Shown: positions 50,959 to 61,002, counted from the stretch's first letter. The stretch: 64,000 nt of DNA from Pseudomonas fluorescens (GCF_902498195.1 NZ_CABVIY010000003.1:682001-746000), one strand, 5' to 3'. Numbers and translations are program-made. Notes: generated by a model from the sequence alone, not told the origin.

Positions 50959-51804
50959 ATGAATATCAGCGTTAAACAACCAGACAGCACACTGACTAAA
51001 GCCAAAAACAGAATCTCTATTTATCAGCCCGAACAAGAGGGCCTGATCTATCCAGAAGTACCTGAATTCGAAACCCACGCCGAGCAACGCAAGCATTTGA
51101 AAGAGCGTCTTGTAGCCGCTTGCCGTGCCTTCGCCTTGCAGGGCTATGACTATGGTTTCGCAGGCCACCTGACAGTTCGAGATCCCGAGTTTCCAGAGCT
51201 GTACTGGACGAATCCAATGTGCGTCCACTTCTCGCAGGTCAAGGTGTCGAACCTGATCCTGGCCGACCACAATGGCAAAATTGTTGAAGGTGATTACGCC
51301 ATCAACCGCGCCGGTTTCGTGCTACATGCCAATGTCCATGAGGCCCACCCGCACATCGTTGCGATGTGTCATGCCCATACCGTTTATGGCGGTGCATGGG
51401 CCAGTACCGGCTTACCTCTGGAGCCTATCACGCAGGACGCAGCCGCATTCTTTGAAGATCAGTTAGTGATCACTGCCGAGGCTGGTGCCGTCGCCGTCAA
51501 GACTGACTCAGGCAAATCCATTGCCTCTCTTTTCGGCAAACACAAAGCCATCCTGCACCAAAACCACGGCCTGCTGACCGCGAGCAGCCACAGCATCGAA
51601 AGCGCCGCATTTTGGTTCATTGCGCTAGAGCGCTGCTGCCAGCAGCAATTGATGGTCGCGGCAACAGGTATCAAGCCAAAACTGGTAACTGATGAACGCG
51701 CCCGCTTCAGTCGCGAAAACGTCGGTAGCGATTACATCGGTTGGCTGCACTTCCAACCTATCTGGGGGCAGCTACTGCAAACCCAGCCAGACATGCTGGA
51801 TTGA
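50959..51804 (+). CDS. Class II aldolase/adducin-family protein
   Basis: A 281-aa zinc-dependent aldolase-like protein. It has GYDYGFAGHLTVRDPEF near the N-terminus, MCHAHTVYGGAWASTG with zinc-binding HAH (about 138), and HQNHGLLTAS (about 195) with the third His. Family members cleave or epimerise sugar phosphates, or decarboxylate oxo acids; the substrate is unknown. ATG 50959 follows ACGGAGG. First gene of a likely catabolic cluster; the MFS gene starts 114 bp downstream. Confidence 0.88.
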   Translation: MNISVKQPDSTLTKAKNRISIYQPEQEGLIYPEVPEFETHAEQRKHLKERLVAACRAFALQGYDYGFAGHLTVRDPEFPELYWTNPMCVHFSQVKVSNLILADHNGKIVEGDYAINRAGFVLHANVHEAHPHIVAMCHAHTVYGGAWASTGLPLEPITQDAAAFFEDQLVITAEAGAVAVKTDSGKSIASLFGKHKAILHQNHGLLTASSHSIESAAFWFIALERCCQQQLMVAATGIKPKLVTDERARFSRENVGSDYIGWLHFQPIWGQLLQTQPDMLD

Positions 51805-51918
51805 AAATTTTCTTGATGTGATTTTCTGATAAAACACGACACCCCTTGCGGCGCTTCAACACTCGGCAAGGGGTGAGACGCGAGCCTTATAAATTTAAAA
51901 ATGCTTGGAGGCGTCCTC

Positions 51919-53235
51919 ATGAATACCATTGCCGACCGTGCCCAGCCACTAACAGGAACACTGATTAATGTGGAAGACCTCATCTATAAAAAGGTGATGT
52001 TCCGACTCATTCCGTTTCTGTTTCTCTGCTATGTATGCTCCTACCTCAACCGTATCAACGTAAGTTTCGCCAAGCTACAAATGGCTCAAGAACTGGCCTG
52101 GAGCGATGCCGTTTATGGCCTCGGCGCAGGCATGTTTTTCATTGGCTATTTTGCTTTTGAAATCCCGAGCAACATCATCATGTACAAAGTTGGAGCTCGA
52201 CGCTGGATTGCCAGGATCATGGTGACCTGGGGCGTGATTTCCGCAGCCATGATGTTCGTCAATACGCCTACACAGTTCTATGTCATGCGTTTCCTCCTGG
52301 GCGTTGCTGAAGCCGGTTTCTTCCCTGCAATCCTCCTTTACATCTCCCAATGGTTCCCTTCATCCAGAGGCGCTAAGGTCACAGCTCTATTCATGGCGGC
52401 AATTCCAATGTCCGGTGTAATTGGTGCGCCACTTTCCGGATGGATCATGCATTCCCTGAGCGGAGTACAAAACCTTGCTGGATGGCAGTGGCTGTTCATA
52501 CTGGAAGGACTGCCAACGATTATCGTGGGTATATTCGCTTACTTTTATCTAACCGATAGAATTGAGGATGCTCACTGGCTGGGCGAAGAGGACAAGAAAG
52601 TTCTCCGCCACAATATCGACAAGGAATCTACAGGCAAGCACCTTCACCGGATGATGGACGGGCTCAGAGACCCCAAGATATGGCTGTTGAGCTTCATTTA
52701 TCTGTTCTTCACCATGGGGTTATATGGCGTCAGTTTCTGGCTCCCCACGCTTATACAGGCTTCTGGTGTCACCGATTCGATGCATCTCGGACTGCTTACT
52801 GCGATCCCCTATGCGTGCGCTGTGGTCACCATGATTCTGGTAGGCAGGCACTCGGATCGTATGAAAGAGCGCCGCTGGCACCTCGCCGTACCGGGAGTAC
52901 TAGCAGCGATGGGTTTCCTAATCAGCGCTTCGTTCCAGTCAGATATTCTGATCAGCCTCCCAGCGTTGTGTCTCGCCACAATGGGCGTAATGACCACTAT
53001 CTCGCAATTCTGGACATTACCACCTGCAATCCTCACCGGCGCCGCAGCTGCTACGGGTATTGCATTAGCCAACTCCATAGGAAGTGCCTCGGGTTTCATC
53101 AGCCCCTTCATCATGGGCACGATTAACGCCGCTACACACAGCACCAGTGCGGGAATCATTATGCTTTCCTGCGTGCTAGTCGGTGGATGCCTACTCGTGT
53201 TTCTCGTCCCCAAAAAATTGCTCACTTACAAATAA
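51919..53235 (+). CDS. MFS transporter, anion:cation symporter (ACS) family
   Basis: A 438-aa 12-helix transporter with the ACS signature RLIPFLFLCYVCSYLNRINVS and FFIGYFAFEIPSNI. Relatives carry tartrate, phthalate, glucarate or 4-hydroxyphenylacetate. ATG 51919 follows TGGAGG. Pairs with the OprD-type porin downstream for uptake of an organic acid metabolised by the aldolase. The terminator at 53245 suggests FMN reductase and porin have another promoter. Confidence 0.88.
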   Translation: MNTIADRAQPLTGTLINVEDLIYKKVMFRLIPFLFLCYVCSYLNRINVSFAKLQMAQELAWSDAVYGLGAGMFFIGYFAFEIPSNIIMYKVGARRWIARIMVTWGVISAAMMFVNTPTQFYVMRFLLGVAEAGFFPAILLYISQWFPSSRGAKVTALFMAAIPMSGVIGAPLSGWIMHSLSGVQNLAGWQWLFILEGLPTIIVGIFAYFYLTDRIEDAHWLGEEDKKVLRHNIDKESTGKHLHRMMDGLRDPKIWLLSFIYLFFTMGLYGVSFWLPTLIQASGVTDSMHLGLLTAIPYACAVVTMILVGRHSDRMKERRWHLAVPGVLAAMGFLISASFQSDILISLPALCLATMGVMTTISQFWTLPPAILTGAAAATGIALANSIGSASGFISPFIMGTINAATHSTSAGIIMLSCVLVGGCLLVFLVPKKLLTYK

Positions 53236-53244
53236 TATAAGGGG

Positions 53245-53266
53245 CCCTCTTTTAGAGGGTCTCTTG
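53245..53266 (+). terminator. Terminator after the MFS gene
   Basis: CCCTCTTTTAGAGGG hairpin followed by TCTCTTG; short stem. Confidence 0.6.
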
Positions 53267-53364
53267 TTTCTCCACCGCCAGCCGCTCATTTGCATTCTCC
53301 CTCCTAACCAATACTTCCCGGATCTCCACCTTATCCTGGCAATGCGCCGTGCCGAGACGAACAC

Positions 53365-53943
53365 ATGAGAAAGATTCATTTACTGGGACTATGCGCAAGC
53401 TTGCGACGCGAGTCGAATAACGCAGTCATTTTGCGCACCATGGGGGCTGAGTTGATGCCGCCTAACGTTTTTCTGCACATCCACCCTCTGCAGGATCTCC
53501 CGCTATACAACAGTGATTATGACGTAGCCGAGGTACCTGCACCGGTGGTGGCGTTGCGCGATGCCGTCAATCGTGTCGAAGGCGTGATACTTGCCTCGCC
53601 CGAATACAGCCACGGAATGTCTGGGGTGATGAAAAATGCCTTGGACTGGTTGTCCAGCCCTGTTCACCCATCACCGCTGAAAAACAAACCAACCCTTACG
53701 TTGACGGCTTCGCCTGCCTTCATAGGCGGCACCCGAGCCCAGCAACAACTCATCGAGACCCTATGGGCAATCCAAGCGGCGCTTGTGCCTTACGCTCCCA
53801 TAGTCATTACCAATGTGGAGGCCAAAATACGCGATGGGCGTCTAACGGATTTGGCGACACGTGCATTTTTGGCTCAGGGAATTAAGACAATGGAGCAGCT
53901 ACTCCGGATGGACGCTCCAAAGCCAATGCTTACTTGGGCATAG
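53365..53943 (+). CDS. NADPH-dependent FMN reductase
   Basis: A 192-aa flavodoxin-fold reductase (NADPH_dep_red): GLCASLRRESNNAVILR (FMN phosphate loop), ILASPEYSHGMSGVMKNALDWLS (PEY(S/N)HG signature). Reduces FMN or quinones with NADPH. ATG 53365 has a weak ribosome-binding site. Role in the cluster unclear. Confidence 0.85.
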   Translation: MRKIHLLGLCASLRRESNNAVILRTMGAELMPPNVFLHIHPLQDLPLYNSDYDVAEVPAPVVALRDAVNRVEGVILASPEYSHGMSGVMKNALDWLSSPVHPSPLKNKPTLTLTASPAFIGGTRAQQQLIETLWAIQAALVPYAPIVITNVEAKIRDGRLTDLATRAFLAQGIKTMEQLLRMDAPKPMLTWA

Positions 53944-54070
53944 CTGTATTAAGAGAGGAAAAACGCGCGAGGGGATAATGGTCTTTAGTAGCCATGACGA
54001 GCGCCGTGCTTCTCCAATTAGTTTATCTATTCGGCAAGTACAACCTAAAAATAAGATCGGAGCGATATAA

Positions 54071-55378
54071 GTGAACAAGAATAAATATACTGCATATATG
54101 GTGCTTCTCAATATCGCCATAATTGGCAAAGCGCATGCTGATTTACTAAGTGATAGCAAAGCCACCTTGGGAATGAGAAACTTCTATTTCAATAACGACA
54201 ACCGCGATGGCTCTGCCACCCCTTCGAAAACCGAAGAGTGGGCCCAAGGTTTCATGCTGGATTATAAGTCTGGTTATACCGATGGCACGGTCGGATTTGG
54301 TGTCGACGCCCTAGGGCTAATGGGCGTCACTCTGGACAGCGGCAAAGGAAGGCACGTCGGTAGTACTATGATTCCTTCTAACAGTGACAACAGCGCTGTC
54401 GATGAATGGAGCCGGCTCGGACTGACCGGCAAAGTCAGAATGTCGAAAACGGAACTTCGCTACGGCACCTTGATTCCGAAACTTCCGATTCTGGTCGCCA
54501 ACGATGGACGTCTGCTTCCACAAACCTTCGAGGGCGGACAGATCACTTCAAACGAGTTCAAGGATCTGACCCTGACCGGCGGTCGAATTGAACATGCAAC
54601 AGGTCGCGGTTCGACCGATCAGACGGGGCTGGCCGCTATGGGAGGTACGCGTGAAAGCAACCAGTTCGACTTCGCAGGGGGCGATTGGAGAGTCACCAAA
54701 GACCTGACCGCTCAGTATTACTACGCCAATCTCGATAACTACTACACCCAGCAGTTTTTCGGCCTGATCCACACCCTGGCGATAGCGGACGGTCAATCCT
54801 TAAAAACAGACCTGCGCTACTTCAAAACAGACTCTTCAGGTGAAAACAGCTCCGGTACATCCGGTTACCGAATCAGTGGTTACACCAAAAACGGTGATGG
54901 CGAGATCGACAACCGTACCTGGAGTGCTGCGCTGGTTTACACCTTAGGTGGCCATGCGATTACTGCAGGTTATCAAAGCGTTTCGGACGGCAGCAGCTTC
55001 ACCCAGCTCAACCAGGGTAGCCTGGCAAACAAAGGCGCTGGAGGAACCAGCCTGTATCTTTATACGGATCGCTTGATCCAGAGTTTCACCCGCGCTGGGG
55101 AACGCACATCATTTGGTCAGTACGCCTATGATTTTGCCGCCTTGGGTGTCCCGGGTCTGAAAGCCTCGGTAATGTACCTCTCCGGGGATAACATCAAGAC
55201 GACATCTGGCGACAACCAGAAGGAATGGGAAAGAGATATTAGCCTTGACTACGTCCTTCAGTCGGGAACACTCAAAGGTGTGGGCTTCGGCTGGCGCAAT
55301 GGTAAATCAAATAGTGAAGCCGCTCGTGACCAAGACCAAAATCGAGTGTTTGTCAGCTATAGCATTCCGCTTATGTAA
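54071..55378 (+). CDS. OprD-family outer-membrane porin
   Basis: A 435-aa porin with a signal peptide (ends AHADLLSDSKATL), N-terminal FYFNNDNRDG typical of OprD, beta-barrel repeats and a C-terminal VFVSYSIPLM. GTG 54071 follows GGAGCG. OprD proteins admit small carboxylates or basic amino acids; the neighbouring ACS transporter favours an aromatic or sugar acid. Confidence 0.88.
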   Translation: MNKNKYTAYMVLLNIAIIGKAHADLLSDSKATLGMRNFYFNNDNRDGSATPSKTEEWAQGFMLDYKSGYTDGTVGFGVDALGLMGVTLDSGKGRHVGSTMIPSNSDNSAVDEWSRLGLTGKVRMSKTELRYGTLIPKLPILVANDGRLLPQTFEGGQITSNEFKDLTLTGGRIEHATGRGSTDQTGLAAMGGTRESNQFDFAGGDWRVTKDLTAQYYYANLDNYYTQQFFGLIHTLAIADGQSLKTDLRYFKTDSSGENSSGTSGYRISGYTKNGDGEIDNRTWSAALVYTLGGHAITAGYQSVSDGSSFTQLNQGSLANKGAGGTSLYLYTDRLIQSFTRAGERTSFGQYAYDFAALGVPGLKASVMYLSGDNIKTTSGDNQKEWERDISLDYVLQSGTLKGVGFGWRNGKSNSEAARDQDQNRVFVSYSIPLM

Positions 55379-55694
55379 CTAGATCCCTGTGTGGCTAGCA
55401 TCCCGCCTCGCAAACAAATTATTTCCTCTGAGGGGCACTCTCAAAGCCATACTTATTTGCCGTTCTTCGCCGTCGCTGCGGTTGGCTTGGCCTCGCAGCG
55501 ATAGGCGATGAATGTTTTACAATGTGCAGACTAAGCTGAAATCATGCTCCTCTGATTCAGGCTTTACTCGGGTGTACCGAGCGACATCAAAGCTACATTG
55601 GGCTTGGAACCCTCCCTGTTACGGGCCTTGAAAGCAATGAAACTTCGCGAAAATGACCTCTGCGAAATTACACTCCACTTGACCGCCCGCTTGA

Positions 55695-55803
55695 TTCGAC
55701 CTGACCAGTGATTTGCATTCGTTCTGACCATCGATTGCATCGGATTTGACCATCACGCCTTGTAACCATGATCGGCAGAGAACGGCCAGAAGCGGACAGT
55801 CGT
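55695..55803. repeat. Intergenic repeat flanking the OYE block, copy 1
   Basis: Shares TTCGACCTGACCA, GATTGCAT, ATTTGACCATCACGC and CGGCAGA with the reverse complement of 59580-59664. The rest of 55379-55827 holds no gene. Confidence 0.55.
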
Positions 55804-55827
55804 CCCAGGCATCTGCGAGCCACAGCG

Positions 55828-56709
55828 CTAATTGGCTTCCAACTTATCGCGCACAAATTCGATAAACCGCTGGGTCTTGGCAGGCAGTAGCCGCGTTTCA
55901 GTGAGGGCATACACTGATACTGGCGACGCTTGCCACTCCGGCAGAATTTGTCGCAATTTGCCCTCGGATACGTCCTGTGCGGCGATCCCCTCCGGCAGCA
56001 GTGTGATCCCCAAATTCAATGACGCCAGACGCCTCAGCATCCCAACGCTGTTGAGTTCGAAACGTCCACCGACATCGACCTGCTCGGTTCCACCTTTTCC
56101 CGAAAGCGTCCAGCGATCCGAACCTGGGCCCCGTAGTCGCAAGCATTCATGGTGGGGCAGATCCGAAGGCGACTGCGGTTCGCCCGACGTTTCCAGGTAT
56201 TGGGGAGATGCATACAAAAAGCGCTGAAGGCTCGCCAGTTTTCGCGCGATTAGATTCGAGTTGGCAGGCTCCCCCATGCGGATCACAACATCGACCGGTT
56301 CGCTGATCAGATCCACCTGCCGTGGGGTGAGGTCAAACTCAAAGCTGATTCCCGGGTAAAGCTGAGCGAACTCTGCAATCAGCGGCGCCAAATAGACATT
56401 GGCGAAATCCACGGGCAGTGACGCCCGCAACAAACCGCTGGGCCTAGCCAGCATCTCGCCTAATTGCTCATGCGCAAGTCTCGCTTCGTCGACGATTCGT
56501 TTGCAGCGTTCGTAGTAAAGCTGCCCGGCCTCGGTCAGCTCGATCTTGCGCGTTGTACGGTGCAGAAGACGAAGACCAATGGCCTTCTCCAAACCGCTGA
56601 TACGGCGCGAAAGAGTTGAGTTCGGCATATCGAGGGCCTCCGCTGCCCGTCGAAAGCTGCGCACCTTCACAACCTCGACAAACAACGCCATGTCATTGAG
56701 ATACTCCAA
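55828..56709 (-). CDS. LysR-family regulator of the OYE cluster
   Basis: A 293-aa LTTR of the AaeR/DsdC-like group: MALFVEVVKVRSFRRAAEAL, MPNSTLSRRISGLEK; C-terminal effector domain. TTG 56709 with GGAGCAATGCG upstream is the apparent start (internal ATG at 56691). Divergent from the OYE gene; probably activates it. Confidence 0.85.
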   Translation of the reverse strand: MEYLNDMALFVEVVKVRSFRRAAEALDMPNSTLSRRISGLEKAIGLRLLHRTTRKIELTEAGQLYYERCKRIVDEARLAHEQLGEMLARPSGLLRASLPVDFANVYLAPLIAEFAQLYPGISFEFDLTPRQVDLISEPVDVVIRMGEPANSNLIARKLASLQRFLYASPQYLETSGEPQSPSDLPHHECLRLRGPGSDRWTLSGKGGTEQVDVGGRFELNSVGMLRRLASLNLGITLLPEGIAAQDVSEGKLRQILPEWQASPVSVYALTETRLLPAKTQRFIEFVRDKLEAN

Positions 56710-56809
56710 CGCATTGCTCCATCAGTGGATCAGTGATTTCAATTTTACCGGATTTATCCCGGATTCGGATTGATCAATCATAGTCACATCACCACTGAGG
56801 AACAGCGCA

Positions 56810-57874
56810 ATGAACTCTCTTTTTTCCGAAGTCAAAGTAGGCCGTTACACTCTCTCCAACCGGATGGTCATGGCGCCCATGACCCGCTCGCGCTCTGACG
56901 ATGCTGGCGTGCCCTCTGACTTGGTCACCACTTACTATTTCCAGCGCGCTTCGGCGGGTCTGATTATCAGCGAAGGCGTTTTCCCGGTTGCCATGGGCAA
57001 GGGCTACGTTCGCACGCCAGGCATTGAAACCGCAGAACAGGTGGCGGCCTGGAAGAAAGTCACCAAAGCCGTTCACGCTCGCGGCGGTCGCATCTTTATG
57101 CAACTGATGCATTGCGGACGTGTGTCGCACCCGTCCCTGCTGCCGAACGGTGCACAGCCTCAGGCCCCTTCCTCGATCAAGGCGGCGGGGCAGACCTATA
57201 CCGCAACTGGTCTGCAAGATTTCGTCACTCCACACGCGCTCACCGTTACCGAGATCACCGAAGTGATCGCCGGTTATCGCAACGCTGCACGTCTGGCGAT
57301 TGAAGCCGGTTTCGATGGTGTTGAGCTACATGCGGCCTCGGGCTACCTGCCAGAGCAATTTCTTTCCACTGGCAGCAACCAGCGCGACGATCAATACGGT
57401 GGCTCGGTCGAAAATCGCGCCCGATTCGTTCTGGAAGTGCTCGCCGCCATGGTCGACGAAGTGGGTGGTGATCGCGTAGGCATCAAGATTTCTCCGGAGA
57501 TGAACTTCAATGACATCGTCGACGCCAATCCGCAGGAAACCTACACCTACCTGGTCTCGCAATTGCGCGATCTTGAACTGGCATACCTGCACGTGGCCCT
57601 GTTTGGTGCCAAGTTCGATTACCACGCAGCCCTTCGCCCTCTGTTCGACGGCAGCTACCTGATCGGTAGTGGCCAGACCAAAGACAGCGCTCAGTCCCTG
57701 ATTGCCGGGGGCAAAGCCGATGCTGCCGTATTCGGCGGTGCGTTCCTCGCCAACCCGGATTTGCCGAATCGCTTCCTTGTCGGTGCTGAGTTGAATGTAC
57801 CGAACAAAGACCTCTTCTACGCCCCTGGTGCGGAAGGCTACATCGACTATCCAGCCATGTCCGAAGGGGCATAA
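56810..57874 (+). CDS. Old yellow enzyme-family alkene reductase
   Basis: A 354-aa FMN enzyme. N-terminal VMAPMTRSRS, FMN-binding QLMHCGRVSHP, active-site segment ELHAASGYLPEQFLS and DQYGGSVENR. The usual HxxN pair reads HAAS here: His is kept but Asn is Ser. Reduces activated alkenes, nitro compounds or quinones with NAD(P)H. First gene of an operon with pirin and isochorismatase genes. Confidence 0.9.
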   Translation: MNSLFSEVKVGRYTLSNRMVMAPMTRSRSDDAGVPSDLVTTYYFQRASAGLIISEGVFPVAMGKGYVRTPGIETAEQVAAWKKVTKAVHARGGRIFMQLMHCGRVSHPSLLPNGAQPQAPSSIKAAGQTYTATGLQDFVTPHALTVTEITEVIAGYRNAARLAIEAGFDGVELHAASGYLPEQFLSTGSNQRDDQYGGSVENRARFVLEVLAAMVDEVGGDRVGIKISPEMNFNDIVDANPQETYTYLVSQLRDLELAYLHVALFGAKFDYHAALRPLFDGSYLIGSGQTKDSAQSLIAGGKADAAVFGGAFLANPDLPNRFLVGAELNVPNKDLFYAPGAEGYIDYPAMSEGA

Positions 57875-57884
57875 GGAGACCGTC

Positions 57885-58724
57885 ATGTCATCCAGTGCAC
57901 GTTTGCAGCGCATGAACCACGGCAGCCAATTCAGGGCCTTCAACCTGCGTGGCGACCAGCACGCAAAACCTATCGATCCATTTCTGGGTGTTGACCATGC
58001 CTGGGTCAACGGGCCGACGTTTCCCCCACACCCTCATGCAGGTTTTTCAGCGGTCTCTTACCTGTTTCTGGATTCAGAAACAGGTATCGCCAACCGAGAT
58101 TCGCTGGGCAACCGCAACTTGATTCAACCGGGTGGGCTGCACTGGACGGCAGCAGGACAAGGCATTGTGCATGAAGAGGTTCCGGCAGAGCCCGGCAAGA
58201 CCGTCCACATGCTTCAGATCTTCATCAACTTGCCGGAGCAGAAACAGGGCGACGTGCCATTTGTGTTGAGCCTGGAAACTCAGGACGTGCCCGTTATCTA
58301 CAAATCAGGGGCAAAGATTCGTGTACCGCTGGGCAGTTTCGAGGGAGCAGTGTCTCCCCTGACAACGCCTACAGAAGTCCGTCTTTTGGATATCTCGCTA
58401 GAAGCCGGCAGTGAAGTCTCGATATCGGTTCCAGAAGGCCACATCGCCTTTGCGATGCCCATCGATGGCGAGACTTCGGTGGACGGCCAACCTTTCGATC
58501 TGGGTGAGCCAAAGGCTGCCGTAAACCTGCCACAAACGGCAGATCGGGTCGTGACCCTGGCTGCAAACAAGGGTAACGCCAAGGCAGTAATGTTTTCCGG
58601 CGTTCCGCTGAACCAGCCTGTGTTTTGGCAAGGGCCACTGGCGCTTGCCTCCGCAAGCGCCTTGGTCAAGGCGGTCTCCGGATACCAGCGCGGCGCATTC
58701 GGAAAGCTGCAAGCTGCCAATTGA
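57885..58724 (+). CDS. Pirin-family protein
   Basis: A 279-aa bicupin: pirin motif HPHAGFSAVSYL (metal His), GGLHWTAAGQGIVHEE. Pirins can act as quercetinases or regulators. ATG 57885 follows AGGAG, 10 bp after the OYE stop, so it is in the same operon. Confidence 0.88.
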   Translation: MSSSARLQRMNHGSQFRAFNLRGDQHAKPIDPFLGVDHAWVNGPTFPPHPHAGFSAVSYLFLDSETGIANRDSLGNRNLIQPGGLHWTAAGQGIVHEEVPAEPGKTVHMLQIFINLPEQKQGDVPFVLSLETQDVPVIYKSGAKIRVPLGSFEGAVSPLTTPTEVRLLDISLEAGSEVSISVPEGHIAFAMPIDGETSVDGQPFDLGEPKAAVNLPQTADRVVTLAANKGNAKAVMFSGVPLNQPVFWQGPLALASASALVKAVSGYQRGAFGKLQAAN

Positions 58725-58780
58725 TGCAAATAATCCCCAACCGGGGTGATGTACCCCAAATAATCCCTAGGAGAAAGACC

Positions 58781-59365
58781 ATGACGTACGAAAATTTCAG
58801 TGCCGACAATGCTGCCCTCCTGCTGATCGACCATCAGGTTGGCACCATGGGGTGGGCGAAATCCATGCCCTTTGAAGAACTCAAACGCAACGCGCTGATG
58901 CTGGCCAAAGCCGCTCGCATCCTTAAGCTCCCTGTGGTGCTGACCTCCAGCATGGAAGAGCACGCCCAAGGGCCATTGCTGAGCGAGCTGGAAGAGATCC
59001 TCCCGACCGAATTTGCCGGTCGCATCAAACGGCTGGGCATCGTCAATGCAATGGACGACGAAAACTTCGCCGCTGCGGTGAAAGCTACAGGTCGTAAAAA
59101 ACTCATCATCGCTGGCGTAACCAACGACGTCTGCACGGTGTATCCGGCGCTGTCGCTGGTACGCGATGGTTTCGAGGTTCAGGTCGTGGCTGACGGTGGT
59201 GCTTCGCCTACCGCCATGGCTGATGACATAGCCTTGCGCCGCATGGATAAAGCCGGTGTAACACTTACTACCACCAACCAGCTAATTGCCGAATTAGCAG
59301 GCAGTTGGGCTACGCCAGAGGGCGGCCAGTTGGTTCAAGTGCTGATGGAAGCATTTGGCGACTAA
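58781..59365 (+). CDS. Isochorismatase-like hydrolase (YcaC type)
   Basis: A 194-aa cysteine hydrolase: Asp in LLIDHQVGTM, Lys region ATGRKKLIIAG, catalytic Cys in VTNDVCTVYPA. Cleaves an ester- or amide-like bond; substrate unknown. ATG 58781 follows TAGGAGA. The short gap before it carries AATAATCCC twice. Confidence 0.88.
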   Translation: MTYENFSADNAALLLIDHQVGTMGWAKSMPFEELKRNALMLAKAARILKLPVVLTSSMEEHAQGPLLSELEEILPTEFAGRIKRLGIVNAMDDENFAAAVKATGRKKLIIAGVTNDVCTVYPALSLVRDGFEVQVVADGGASPTAMADDIALRRMDKAGVTLTTTNQLIAELAGSWATPEGGQLVQVLMEAFGD

Positions 59366-59579
59366 TTCACCGCTCATGGCCGGAGGAGTCGGTGTCACGG
59401 TTCCTCCGGTCAAATGCTGATAGGCGGTAAGGTGACAATCGGCGATCACAACCTCTGCAAACGAGTTGGCAATAGCTCTGCAAAGCCTCCACCTTGGTGG
59501 CGCATTCAATACACATGAGCTGTAAGAATCAGGGACTCGCCCGAGCGAGAAGGAATACGGTCAAGTGGTATGGTCATCA

Positions 59580-59664
59580 GCGTCTGCTTTGGGTCGTTTT
59601 CTGCCGGTCAGGGCCACATAGCGTGATGGTCAAATTAAATGCAATCGATTGGTCAGGTCGAATA
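59580..59664. repeat. Intergenic repeat flanking the OYE block, copy 2 (inverted)
   Basis: Reverse-complement relative of 55695-55803. The remainder of 59366-59961 contains only unsupported short frames. Confidence 0.55.
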
Positions 59665-59961
59665 CCAATGGGTGGGCAAGTCTGGGTAATTACGGTGCCG
59701 CAATAAATGTAAGCTAAAAGCTTTTCCAGAATGATCACATTGATGGGCGCTACCTAGCTCAGGAATGTCTCTTGAGGTGTATCTCGCGTTAAAAGTCCAG
59801 GACGATGCAATTGAACTTGACGCTAGATGCGCATGCCGGAATGTATGCCCCCTTACTGACTCGAATAGGATGAAATCCTGGTAAGAGGTTAAGTTGTGTG
59901 GTTTTGGCAGGGGATGAGATAAGGGGGTGGCCAAGCATTTGCCGGCCACCACTATTGTCAT

Positions 59962-60948
59962 TCAGAGATCGAGCAGCAACGTACTGCTCGTTGCACGGGA
60001 TACACAACACGTAAGAAAATCTGGCCTCTCGCTGTCATCGAGTATGAAATCCTGATGATCGACTACACCCGCCAGGTATCGCACCTTGCATGTCCCGCAC
60101 AGCCCTGACTGGCAAGAAGTCTCCACGGGATATCCGGCATTGTTCAGAGCCTCTGCCAGGCTCTCGCTGGGCCCTACTTCAAGTTTCTCACCGGTGCTAG
60201 CGATCTCAGCAATGAACCCCCCGACAATCGAGCACTCATCAGTTTCCTTCTTGATCGGCGCCTTGAAATGCTCGAAGTGCACCGAACCGCTCGGCCAATG
60301 CTCTGAAGCATCTTTACAGGCCTGCATGAACCCCCCAGGCCCACAGTAGTAAAGGTCGCATGCACCCTCAGGATTTTTCAGGATCGAAGGGATGTCTAAC
60401 TTATTGCTGGGATCGCCACCATCGAAGTGAAAACTGACGCGACCAGATTTCGCTAACCCTTCGAGCTCCGCTTGAAACGCTGCGTATTCCGGCCCTTTAG
60501 CGCAGTAGTACATCTGGTATTCAATGTTTTGTGCTTCAAGTTGATGCGCCATCGACTTCATCGGCGTCACCCCGATGCCGCCCGCTAGAAGCACGACTTT
60601 GGCTGATCCTGGATGTAACTCGAAATTATTCCTGGGCACGCTGACACGAACCCGGTCACCAACCTTGATGGTTTCATGGACAGCCGCAGATCCACCGCGA
60701 CCATTTGGATCCTTCAACACCGCGATCATGTAGCGATGTCTCTCTGATGGAGAGTTGCACAGCGAATACTGACGAATAACGCCACTGCCGACGTGGACAT
60801 CGATGTGCGCGCCGGCAGTGAATGGAGGCAAATTGGAACCGTCGGGAGAGACGAACTCGTAAGAGTTTACTCCGTTCGCTTCCATCCTGATTTGTTTGAC
60901 CACCAGCTCCAGATGCGTTGCGGCAGTGCTATCAACTATTGCGTTCAT
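59962..60948 (-). CDS. Oxygenase reductase (ferredoxin-NAD(P)H, class IA type)
   Basis: A 328-aa reductase: FMN/FAD domain (RQYSLCNSP), NAD domain (GGIGVTPMKSM), C-terminal 2Fe-2S ferredoxin (CQSGLCGTC ... C). Layout as in VanB/phthalate dioxygenase reductase. ATG 60948 follows GAGGTGAGG. Supplies electrons to the upstream Rieske oxygenase. Confidence 0.9.
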   Translation of the reverse strand: MNAIVDSTAATHLELVVKQIRMEANGVNSYEFVSPDGSNLPPFTAGAHIDVHVGSGVIRQYSLCNSPSERHRYMIAVLKDPNGRGGSAAVHETIKVGDRVRVSVPRNNFELHPGSAKVVLLAGGIGVTPMKSMAHQLEAQNIEYQMYYCAKGPEYAAFQAELEGLAKSGRVSFHFDGGDPSNKLDIPSILKNPEGACDLYYCGPGGFMQACKDASEHWPSGSVHFEHFKAPIKKETDECSIVGGFIAEIASTGEKLEVGPSESLAEALNNAGYPVETSCQSGLCGTCKVRYLAGVVDHQDFILDDSERPDFLTCCVSRATSSTLLLDL

Positions 60949-60972
60949 ACCTCACCTCGGCATTGCGCTTAC

Positions 60973-61002
60973 AACTTCCGAGATAAAGCTATCTCGGAAG
61001 TT
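60973..61002. other. Long hairpin between oxygenase and reductase genes
   Basis: AACTTCCGAGATA / TATCTCGGAAGTT, 13 perfect base pairs, 4-base loop, no U-tract; an mRNA processing or stability element is plausible. Confidence 0.7.
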
